Positions 1-5,801 of a stretch of DNA of 8,894 bases are shown piece by piece. The stretch comes from DATARH01 sp036008175 (lineage in GTDB: Bacteria; Pseudomonadota; Alphaproteobacteria; ATCC43930; CGMCC-115725). Under the pieces are notes generated by a model. The model ran no database searches, had not been told where the DNA came from, and saw only the letters and a program-made list of their open reading frames with translations. The position numbers were made by a program, and so were the translations under genes. The first letter of the stretch is position 1. Each line of letters opens with the position of its first letter. Location: positions 1 to 8,894 of the forward strand of contig DASYOB010000066.1 of assembly GCA_036008175.1 (NCBI GenBank). Direction: 5' to 3'.

Positions 1-49
1 CGACGAAGGCCCCGGCCTCGTCGACAGTCTGCGGATTGCGACCCGTCAT
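1..49 (-). CDS. Partial gene, N-terminus only, product unknown
   Basis: Reading leftward from an ATG at 49, the minus strand encodes MTGRNPQTVDEAGAFV and then leaves the window. The start is supported by a strong ribosome binding site, GGGAGG (complement of 54-59), four bases before the ATG. Sixteen residues are too few to identify a family, so no function is proposed. The gene has the same direction as the hydroxyacid dehydrogenase gene to its right and lies 121 bases beyond that gene's stop. A hairpin-forming repeat sits between them, so cotranscription is uncertain. Confidence 0.5.
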   Translation of the reverse strand, partial: MTGRNPQTVDEAGAFV

Positions 50-70
50 CAATCCTCCCAAAGCATTCGA

Positions 71-147
71 CGCAGAGCGCGCGGAGGATTTCGTAGAGGA
101 CGCGGAGATATTTTCTCTGCGCGCTCAGCGTGTCCTCTGCGCTCTCC
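71..147. repeat. Intergenic palindromic repeat made of CGCAGAG/CGCGGAG units
   Basis: Two head-to-tail 21-base units lie at 71-91 and 92-112. Both follow the pattern CG(C/T)AGAGNNCGCGGAG and match at about 15 of 21 positions. After a short T-rich loop, 114-147 carries related sequence in inverted orientation, with CTCTGCGCGCT and GTCCTCTGCGCTC. Possible pairings include GAGGAC with GTCCTC, GCGGAGA with TCTCTGC (one G-U), and GCAGAGCGCGC with parts of the right arm, giving a long imperfect hairpin. It resembles CGCAGAGG-type extragenic palindromes that I recall from many bacterial genomes. It lies just past the 3' end of the dehydrogenase gene and could act as a terminator or mRNA-stabilising structure. 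Confidence 0.55.
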
Positions 148-170
148 ACCTAGCAGTGTTTACCTTTTCT

Positions 171-1142
171 CTATCGCAGTTCGGGGACGATCCAGAACGG
201 CTTCGAGCCGCGGGCGACACGCTCGCAATTGTCGAAGGCGTTGCGCCAGCGCTTCCAGTGGTTGTCCCAGGTCGGGCCGGCGGCGTGCGGGCTGAAGATC
301 GCGTTCTTCATCTGGAACAGCTCGTGATCGGGCTGCGGCGGCTCCTCGCGCATGACGTCGATCCCGGCACCCATGATCTTCTCGTCGCGCAATGCCTGGT
401 AGAGCGCCTTTTCCTCGATCACCGGGCCGCGGCAGGTGTTGATCAGGATCGCGGTCGGCTTCATCAGCGCCAGTTCGCGCTCGCCGATCAAATTATGCGT
501 CGATTTGTCGAGCGGCACGTGCAGGCTGACGATATCCGAGGTCTTCAGCAGCTCTGGGAACAGCGCGAAGCGGACACCGAGCGCGTCTTCCTGGTCGGTT
601 GTCATGCGATTTACGTCGTAATACTGGATCCGCATATCGAACGCCTTGGCTCGGCGGGCGACCTTTTTGCCGATGTTGCCGAGGCCGACGATGCCGAGGG
701 TCTTGTCCTCGAGTTCGTAGAGCTTGGTCGAATTGAAGTCGTTGCCGCGCCAGCGCCCGGAGACGACGCCGTCATGCTGCCAGATCAGCTTGCGCGACAC
801 CGCCAGCATCAGCATCACCGCGTGCTCGGCGACGGCGGTCGCGTTGGCGCCGCCATTGTTGCAGATCGGCACACCGGCGGCGCGCGCGGCTTCGAGGTCG
901 TAGGTGTTGTAGCCGGCGCTCAGGGTCTGCACGAGCTTGAGCTTTGGCGCCTGCTGATAGAATTCCGGGCCATGCTTGAACTGGCCGGCGCCGACATAGA
1001 ATTCGGCCTCTTTCAACAGATCCCAGAATTCCGGCCGGCCGTGCGGCGCGGTCACCAACTCGTAACCGGGCGGGATCAAATCGTTGGCGATCGCGAGCGT
1101 TTCCTCGGAATGGCCGGTCGGGGTCAGGATGCGGTGGGGCAT
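171..1142 (-). CDS. D-isomer-specific 2-hydroxyacid dehydrogenase (NAD(P)-dependent)
   Basis: A 323-residue cytosolic oxidoreductase predicted to interconvert a 2-oxoacid and a D-2-hydroxyacid. The split substrate-binding domain covers roughly residues 1-105 and 295-323, and the Rossmann domain about 106-294. The nucleotide loop is GLGNIG at 153-158. The expected catalytic residues are visible: Arg238 in NTCRG, Glu267 in the REEPP segment after GIDV, and His286 in SPHAAG. The length is normal for the family. The C-terminal stretch after His286 (GPTWDNHWKRWRNAFDN) is rich in aromatic and basic residues. The ATG at 1142 is preceded by AAGAGGAG at good spacing (complement of about 1149-1156). 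It diverges from the FMN-dependent hydroxyacid oxidase gene. The substrate cannot be read from sequence; glyoxylate/hydroxypyruvate, phosphoglycerate or other 2-oxoacids are all possible. Confidence 0.9.
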   Translation of the reverse strand: MPHRILTPTGHSEETLAIANDLIPPGYELVTAPHGRPEFWDLLKEAEFYVGAGQFKHGPEFYQQAPKLKLVQTLSAGYNTYDLEAARAAGVPICNNGGANATAVAEHAVMLMLAVSRKLIWQHDGVVSGRWRGNDFNSTKLYELEDKTLGIVGLGNIGKKVARRAKAFDMRIQYYDVNRMTTDQEDALGVRFALFPELLKTSDIVSLHVPLDKSTHNLIGERELALMKPTAILINTCRGPVIEEKALYQALRDEKIMGAGIDVMREEPPQPDHELFQMKNAIFSPHAAGPTWDNHWKRWRNAFDNCERVARGSKPFWIVPELR

Positions 1143-1314
1143 AGCGTCTCCTCTTCACGGGTGGTCTTCAGACCGGCATCGTAACGACAGCGGGTAAGCC
1201 TGCCCAATAACAAAGTCGCGGCGCAGGCGCGCGGCTGGCGGCGGTTGCTGGCGCTCGGCGGCTCCATTACGCTGCCGCGGTATTTCCTGCCGTTCTCAGC
1301 GAGGTCTTCCGCCG
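1143..1314. promoter_or_regulatory. Divergent intergenic control region for the two hydroxyacid oxidoreductase genes
   Basis: These 172 bases separate two divergent start codons, so promoters for both genes should lie here. The only elements I can point to are the dehydrogenase's AAGAGGAG ribosome binding site near the left edge and a weaker GAGG at 1301-1304, ten bases before the oxidase ATG. No convincing -35/-10 pair or operator palindrome was found by eye. A plus-strand frame stays open from 1185 into the oxidase gene, but it has no supported start codon and is probably a by-product of high GC. Confidence 0.4.
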
Positions 1315-2412
1315 ATGTCAGACGAAATTCTCGAATATCGTTTTCAGAACCTTCACGAATTCGTCAAGGTCGCGCGGCAGAACCTCGACCGCAACAATTG
1401 GGACTATCTGATTGGCGGGTCCGAAAGCGAGACGACGCTGGCGCGGAACCGGCTGGCGCTCGACATGATCGGCTTTCGCCCGCGCGTCCTGCGTGATGTG
1501 TCCAATGTCGATTGCAGCCGTGAACTGTTCGGCAAGAAATTACGCATCCCGGTGCTGTGCGCGCCAGTCGGATCGCTGCAGAACTTCGAGCCGGGCGGTG
1601 GCGCCACGCTGGCAGCTGCTACCGCAGAATTCGGCAACGGCATGATCCTCTCCTCGGTATCCGAGCCCGGGATGGAGAAGACGGCCAAGGCCGCAGGCGA
1701 CGGCTTCAAGATCTTTCAGCTCTATGTCCGCGGCGACGAAAACTGGGTCGACGATCACATCAGCCGCGCGATCGACAACGGCTACGACGCTTTCGCCTTC
1801 ACCGTCGATACCGACAGCTACAGCCGGCGCGAGCGCGATATCGCCAAGCGTCACCAGCGCCGCCGGGTGCGGGTCGACGATGCGCGGATCTACCAGGCAC
1901 AGTTCAACTGGAAGGACATCGAGCGGGTGCGGCGGAAATTCGACATCCCGCTGATCCTGAAGGGGATCGCCACCGCTGAGGACGCCCAGATCGCGGTCGA
2001 TCACGGGGTCCACTGCGTCTATGTCTCGAACCATGGCGGCCGCCAGCTCGATCAGGGCGTCGGCTCGATCGAGGTCTTGCCCGAGGTGGTCGAGGCGGTC
2101 GGCGGGCGCGCCCGGGTCATGGTCGATGGTTCGATCACCCGAGGCACCGACGTCGTGAAAGCGATCACCCTCGGGGCCGACGCGGTCGTCGTCGGCCGGC
2201 TCTATGTCTACGGGCTCGCCGCGGCGGGTGGCCCGGGCGTGGTGCGGCTGTTCGAGATCCTCGAGGACGAGATCCGGATCTGCCTGTCGCTGCTCGGCGT
2301 CACTGGCTATGGCGAGCTCGACCAGACCTACATTCGCAAGGCGCCCCCGGTGGTACCGGCGCACGTCCACAGCCCGTTCCCCCATCTCGATCTGCCAATC
2401 GAGAGATATTAA
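1315..2412 (+). CDS. FMN-dependent alpha-hydroxyacid oxidase/dehydrogenase (glycolate oxidase / L-lactate dehydrogenase family)
   Basis: A 365-residue TIM-barrel flavoprotein predicted to oxidise an L-2-hydroxyacid to the 2-oxoacid. By comparison with spinach glycolate oxidase, the active site is present: Tyr31 (Tyr24), Tyr137 in FQLY (Tyr129), Asp165 in TVDT (Asp157), Arg172 (Arg164), Lys216 in LKGI (Lys230), and His240 and Arg243 in SNHGGRQLD (His254, Arg257). FMN phosphate-binding segments VMVDGS (268-273) and GR (294-295) are also visible. Two differences stand out. The segment between Arg172 and Lys216 is about 22 residues shorter than in glycolate oxidase, so active-site loop 4 is reduced. 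The Trp108 position after LSS reads Val115. No cytochrome b2 domain is fused, and the electron acceptor is unknown. The start is the ATG at 1315, with a GAGG ten bases upstream. Confidence 0.9.
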   Translation: MSDEILEYRFQNLHEFVKVARQNLDRNNWDYLIGGSESETTLARNRLALDMIGFRPRVLRDVSNVDCSRELFGKKLRIPVLCAPVGSLQNFEPGGGATLAAATAEFGNGMILSSVSEPGMEKTAKAAGDGFKIFQLYVRGDENWVDDHISRAIDNGYDAFAFTVDTDSYSRRERDIAKRHQRRRVRVDDARIYQAQFNWKDIERVRRKFDIPLILKGIATAEDAQIAVDHGVHCVYVSNHGGRQLDQGVGSIEVLPEVVEAVGGRARVMVDGSITRGTDVVKAITLGADAVVVGRLYVYGLAAAGGPGVVRLFEILEDEIRICLSLLGVTGYGELDQTYIRKAPPVVPAHVHSPFPHLDLPIERY

Positions 2413-2522
2413 TCGCTGGCTCGCGGACGGAAGTATCCCGGTGTCGCGGAACTAGGGGGCGGGACGGTGGTGCCGGATATGATGTTCATAGCTGCACGGA
2501 CTAACGGCAGCAGCTATTGCCA

Positions 2523-3404
2523 ATGGCGCTGAGTAAAAAGCGGGTCGCGCTGATCTACAACGAGAATGCCGGGGATAACGGGCAGTCGCGGTCCGATATC
2601 GCGGAATTGATCTCTCGGGTTGGCTTCAGCGTCTCCTGCTTCTCGAAACGGGAAGTCGAAAAGGCGCTCGACGCGCCGGCCGACATCGTCGCGGTCGCCG
2701 GTGGCGACGGGACCGTCGCAAAGGTCGCCGCGCGAAGCAGACCAAATGGTTGCCCGATTGCGGTGCTGCCGCTGGGAACCGCCAACAATATCGCCAAATC
2801 GCTCGGCGTCGGCCGGCCGACGGTGGAGCTTGTCGCCAGCTGGCACATCGAAAAGCATATGGCGTTCTACCCGATCACGGTCGCCGGTCCGTGGGGCCGC
2901 TGCCGCATCGTCGAGGGCATTGGGCTCGGCGCCATCGAGCAGGCGATCGCCGAACTGCCGCGCAAGACCGGTTTTGGCCGGGCACGCGCAAAATATGCCG
3001 AAGCGGCACTCGGCGCGGCCGCCGAGGATCTCGAAATCCGCATTGATTCCGAGGCACTTTCGGGCAGCTTTATTCTGTTCGAGGCCACCAAATTTCCGTA
3101 TATCGGACCCAATCTGCGGCTGGCGCCCGGCATCGATTCTGTCCACCGCAGTTTCGCGGTCTGCTCGGTCGGCGATGGCGCCCGCCCGCGTCGGGCGCTG
3201 GCAAAATGGTTCACCGAGCCCCATGCCGCTGCCTCGCCGGTCTCGGTGCGTATCGCCAGCCGGCTGGAAATCGTCGGCCGATTTCGCCAGGTACGCATCG
3301 AGGGCAATCTCTGGCACGATAAAGGATACGGCAGGAACGGGAATGCGACGCAGCTGGTCGTGTTGGAGGCCGAGCCCGAGCCGATTTTCTTCCTCGTGCC
3401 GTAG
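2523..3404 (+). CDS. Diacylglycerol kinase / YegS-like lipid kinase family protein
   Basis: A 293-residue protein (295 if the in-frame TTG at 2517 is used) with the fold signature of the DAG/sphingosine/NAD kinase superfamily, which phosphorylates lipid hydroxyl groups with ATP at the membrane. From the ATG, the nucleotide-binding motif GGDGT is at 60-64, PLGTANNIAKSLG at 83-95 and an EGIGLGA segment at 131-137. The C-terminal lobe carries YIGPNLRLAPGID at 193-205. The short DGE motif near the C-terminus, which supplies the presumed catalytic Asp in DgkB and YegS, reads EGN here (260-262, in VRIEGNLW). Activity is therefore uncertain. Neither start has a recognisable ribosome binding site; the ATG is preferred by codon type. 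The gene begins 110 bases after the oxidase stop and may be cotranscribed with it. It converges on the acyltransferase gene. Confidence 0.8.
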   Translation: MALSKKRVALIYNENAGDNGQSRSDIAELISRVGFSVSCFSKREVEKALDAPADIVAVAGGDGTVAKVAARSRPNGCPIAVLPLGTANNIAKSLGVGRPTVELVASWHIEKHMAFYPITVAGPWGRCRIVEGIGLGAIEQAIAELPRKTGFGRARAKYAEAALGAAAEDLEIRIDSEALSGSFILFEATKFPYIGPNLRLAPGIDSVHRSFAVCSVGDGARPRRALAKWFTEPHAAASPVSVRIASRLEIVGRFRQVRIEGNLWHDKGYGRNGNATQLVVLEAEPEPIFFLVP

Positions 3405-3433
3405 AGGATCGCCGTTCAATCCTCCTCGTGCCG
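3391..3433. repeat. 11-bp direct repeat and small hairpin across convergent gene ends
   Basis: TCCTCGTGCCG occurs at 3391-3401 and again at 3423-3433, one copy inside each of the two converging genes. Between them, GAGGAT (3404-3409) and ATCCTC (3419-3424) can pair as a 6-bp stem with a 9-base loop spanning both stop codons. The stem is short and lacks a T-tract, so a terminator role is only a possibility. Confidence 0.4.
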
Positions 3434-4576
3434 AAACGGCGAGCACTCGGCCAGCTGTTCGATCTTTTCTTCCACCATGTCGCGTTCGCGGTCGAGGAAG
3501 GACGCGATCGCGCGGCGGAAGCCAGAATCCGGTATCCAATGGGCGCTGTAGGTCGGCACCGGCAGATAGCCGCGCTGCAGCTTGTGCGGCCCTTGCGCGC
3601 CGGCTTCGACCCGCTTCAAGCCGTGCGTGATCGCGAACTCGATCGCCTGGTAGTAGCAGCATTCGAAATGCAGGAACCGGTACTCCCGCGGGGAGCCCCA
3701 ATTGCGGCCGTAGATCGTGTCGCGGCCTAGGATGTTGAAAGCGCCGGCGATGTACTCCGCGCCGCGTCGCGCCATGATCAGCACGACCTTGTCCGGCATC
3801 CGTTCGCCGATCAGCGCGAAGAACTTGCGGGTCAGATAGGCCGAGCCCCATTTCCGGTCGGTCGTGGCGAGGTAGAGTCGGAAAAAGGCGTCCCAGACCC
3901 GTGGGGTCAACTCCGACCCTGTCAGCACCTCGATCTCGATGCCGCCGTCGAGCGCCTCGCGCCGCTCTTTCTTGACCGCCTTGCGCTTGCGCGAATTCAG
4001 CGCGGCGAGATAGTCGTCGAAATCGCGGTAGCCCTCGTTGCTCCAGTGGAACTGCTGCCCAATCCGCTTCAAGAAGCCGGCTTCTTCCAGGGCATCCGCC
4101 TCCGCCGCTTCGGGGAAGTTAATATGCAGCGAGGAGAGCTTTCGCTGTCGCGCCAGCTCGACCATGCCGGCAATCAGGTGGCTTCTGGTGTCTGCCGGTG
4201 CGTCCGGGGCGACCAGAAGGCGCGGTCCGGGCACCGGCGTGAACGGCACCGCGCAGAGCAGCTTTGGATAATACCGGCCGCCGGCGCGCTCATAGGCGTC
4301 GGCCCAGCCCCAATCGAAGACGTATTCGCCGTAGGAATGGCTTTTGAGGTAGAGCGGCACGGCCCCCAGCAGCCGGCCGCCGCGGTCGGAGAACGAGAGG
4401 TGCTGCGGCGCCCAGCCGGCTCGGGTGCCGGCGGAACCGCTTTCCTCGAGCGCATTCAGGAAGACATGCGAGACCGTAGGGTTGATGTCGCCGGCGCACG
4501 CATCCCAGGCCTCGGCCGAAATTTCGCTTATAGCGCCGTGGACGCGCAGTGTGATCGACTCGCCGGCATCGTTCAT
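3416..4576 (-). CDS. FemAB/GNAT-like acyltransferase of the COG3146 (DUF482) family
   Basis: A 386-residue cytosolic protein of the conserved proteobacterial family annotated as peptidogalycan biosynthesis/recognition protein or GNAT N-acetyltransferase. Its real substrate is not established. Family hallmarks visible in order are SHVFLNALEESG (36-47), LKSHSYGEYVFDWGWADAY (77-95), YYPKLLCAVPFTPVPG (102-117), QFHWSNEGYRDFDDYLA (175-191) and the basic SRKRKAVKKERR (195-206). The second acyltransferase-like half carries AGAFNILGRDTIYGRNWG (277-294) and EAGAQGPHKLQRGYLPVPTYS (324-344). The open frame extends upstream to 4687, but the ATG at 4576 is chosen. It begins where family homology begins and lies 13 bases after the ridA stop, whereas the longer start would run deep into ridA. 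The pair is almost certainly one operon. No clear Shine-Dalgarno sequence is seen, which suggests translational coupling. Confidence 0.88.
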   Translation of the reverse strand: MNDAGESITLRVHGAISEISAEAWDACAGDINPTVSHVFLNALEESGSAGTRAGWAPQHLSFSDRGGRLLGAVPLYLKSHSYGEYVFDWGWADAYERAGGRYYPKLLCAVPFTPVPGPRLLVAPDAPADTRSHLIAGMVELARQRKLSSLHINFPEAAEADALEEAGFLKRIGQQFHWSNEGYRDFDDYLAALNSRKRKAVKKERREALDGGIEIEVLTGSELTPRVWDAFFRLYLATTDRKWGSAYLTRKFFALIGERMPDKVVLIMARRGAEYIAGAFNILGRDTIYGRNWGSPREYRFLHFECCYYQAIEFAITHGLKRVEAGAQGPHKLQRGYLPVPTYSAHWIPDSGFRRAIASFLDRERDMVEEKIEQLAECSPFRHEED

Positions 4577-4589
4577 CGGGCAGGTTCGC

Positions 4590-5057
4590 TCAGCCAATCT
4601 CGAAGGTCGCCTCAACCTCGACCGCAACGCCGCCCGGAAGCGAGCTGTTGCCAACCGCAGCGCGGGCATGCCGACCGGCGTCGCCAAAAACCTCGACCAT
4701 CAGGTCGGAGGCACCGTTGACGATTTGCGGCATGTCGGTGAACTCGGGCGTGCAATTGACGAAACCGCCGAGCCGCAGGCAGCGGCGCACGCGGTCGAGA
4801 TCGCCGCCGCAGGCGACGCGCAGCTGGGCGAGGATATTCAGCGCACAGAGCCGCGCCGCCTGCCGGCCCTCGGCAACATCAATCCCCGCGCCGAGCTTGC
4901 CGATATGGCGCCGCTCGCCGTTCCAAACGCAGATCTGGCCGGAAACGAAAACGAGATTGCCGGAGATCGTGAAAGGAACGTAATTGGCGATAGGCGCAGT
5001 CGGTTCCGGCAATTCGATGCCGAGCTGCTTCAGTTTCGCCTCGATCCGTCCGCTCAT
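4590..5057 (-). CDS. RidA/YjgF/UK114 family protein (enamine/imine deaminase-like)
   Basis: A 155-residue protein of the Rid superfamily. Characterised members form trimers and hydrolyse reactive enamine/imine intermediates released by PLP enzymes such as threonine dehydratase. It is longer than the roughly 128-residue E. coli RidA. It has the N-terminal SGNLVFVSGQI strand (32-42), GFVNCTPEFTDMPQIVN (98-114) and a C-terminal LPGGVAVEVEATF (140-152). Arg132 and Glu147 align with catalytic Arg105 and Glu120 of E. coli RidA, so deaminase activity is plausible. The length and the HIGKLGAG segment (51-58) suggest a divergent subgroup rather than archetypal RidA. The ATG at 5057 has GAGGGA upstream at rather long spacing. 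It is the first gene of an operon with the acyltransferase gene and diverges from the exported-protein gene. Confidence 0.88.
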   Translation of the reverse strand: MSGRIEAKLKQLGIELPEPTAPIANYVPFTISGNLVFVSGQICVWNGERRHIGKLGAGIDVAEGRQAARLCALNILAQLRVACGGDLDRVRRCLRLGGFVNCTPEFTDMPQIVNGASDLMVEVFGDAGRHARAAVGNSSLPGGVAVEVEATFEIG

Positions 5058-5085
5058 CGCATTTCAATCCCTCGCCGGGCTGGGC

Positions 5086-5121
5086 GAGATTGCGTCGTCG
5101 CTGCGCGCCTCGCAACGACAA
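5086..5121. repeat. Degenerate extragenic palindrome (ATTGCnTCGTCGCT…CGCAAnGAC type)
   Basis: The stretch beginning GAGATTGCGTCGTCGCTGCG and ending CTCGCAACGACAA is close to a short palindromic element that I recall as common between genes in Bradyrhizobium-like genomes (GGATTGCTTCGTCGCT…CTCGCAATGACG). The ends pair imperfectly: ATTG(CG)TCGT with ACGACAAT. It sits in the 123-bp gap between the divergent ridA and exported-protein genes, so it lies upstream of both and may overlap their promoters. The identification is from memory, not from a search. Confidence 0.45.
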
Positions 5122-5180
5122 TCGCCTTTGCCGTTCGGCCCGCCGCGAAACCGCCGCATTCGCTCTCTAGCACCCCGCCC

Positions 5181-5798
5181 ATGCCCAAACGCGCTGTCGC
5201 CGCCCTTGTCCTGCTGCTCACCCCGGGTGCGGCCTCATCCGCTACCCTCGGCGAGGCGCGCATCGGCTTCACCGCCGACCGTCTCTTAGTCATCGACGGC
5301 CACAGCTACAATGGCAAGATCTGGGCCATGCCAGGCAAAGAGCGACACGAGCAGGCGATCCAGGCGTTCCGTCCGATCTTTATCCTTCATGCCGATAGCC
5401 CGCTGGCGGAGGCCGTGCTCCCAGAGCTGCACACGGTCGTGGAGTTCGTCATGCCGCCCGAGCTGCGGGTGCTCGGCACGCCGGAGCTGAAGAAGCATCC
5501 GGCTGGGCAGGAGAGCGTCAACGGCATCGCCACGACAAAATACGCGATCGACGAGACCGTGCCGGAAGGGCACGCGACGGGTACGCTGTGGCTCAGCCAT
5601 GACGGCATTCCGATGCGGCTCACCGGGACCTTCAGCACCGTCAAGGGTAAGGTATCGACGGTTCGCTGGGGGCTAAGTCACGTCAAGATCGGGCCGCAGC
5701 CCGCCGGCCTCTTTGAAACCCCGCAGGGCTATTCGAAACTGCCAGCCGAGGCGATCGCGCCGCTGCTCGGCCTGCGCCTCAAATCCGCCGCGCGCTGA
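5181..5798 (+). CDS. Small exported protein of unknown function, possibly LolA/LolB-like fold
   Basis: A 205-residue protein with a clear Sec signal peptide: basic MPKR, a hydrophobic core VAALVLLL and a small-residue AASSA, with likely cleavage after Ala21. The mature part is predicted periplasmic. I do not recognise a named family with certainty. The alternating strand pattern, a central YAIDETVPEGHATGTLWLS with a strand turning into IPMRLTGTF, and the roughly 200-residue length suggest a curved beta-sheet of the LolA or DUF4412 kind. There is no lipobox cysteine. The ATG at 5181 is chosen because the signal peptide begins there; the frame is open far upstream, but that part is the antisense of ridA. 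No good ribosome binding site is seen. The stop lies three bases from the converging dioxygenase gene's stop, leaving no room for a terminator. Confidence 0.75.
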   Translation: MPKRAVAALVLLLTPGAASSATLGEARIGFTADRLLVIDGHSYNGKIWAMPGKERHEQAIQAFRPIFILHADSPLAEAVLPELHTVVEFVMPPELRVLGTPELKKHPAGQESVNGIATTKYAIDETVPEGHATGTLWLSHDGIPMRLTGTFSTVKGKVSTVRWGLSHVKIGPQPAGLFETPQGYSKLPAEAIAPLLGLRLKSAAR

Positions 5799-5801
5799 TC
5801 C

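Noticed and set aside
1..23. Imperfect inverted repeat CGACGA-GGCC / GGCC-TCGTCG
   Set aside because: It lies within the coding part of the truncated gene and is easily produced by high-GC codons. There is no context for a regulatory role.
36..1184. 382-codon plus-strand open frame opposite the hydroxyacid dehydrogenase
   Set aside because: It is fully antisense to a gene with complete catalytic motifs. Its Arg/Ala/Asp/Gly-rich composition is typical of a high-GC shadow frame, and it has no recognisable domain.
2514..3851. 445-codon minus-strand open frame spanning the convergent junction
   Set aside because: It runs antisense to the lipid-kinase gene and out of frame through the acyltransferase gene. 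It has low-complexity Arg/Asp-rich composition and no motifs.
4577..4687. Longer start for the acyltransferase at 4687
   Set aside because: It would overlap ridA by about 100 bases and add 37 Arg/Ala-rich residues with no family similarity. The ATG at 4576 fits the operon spacing.
4425..5180. Upstream extension of the exported-protein frame (252 further codons)
   Set aside because: The extension is antisense to ridA and the acyltransferase start. A clear signal peptide begins at the ATG at 5181.
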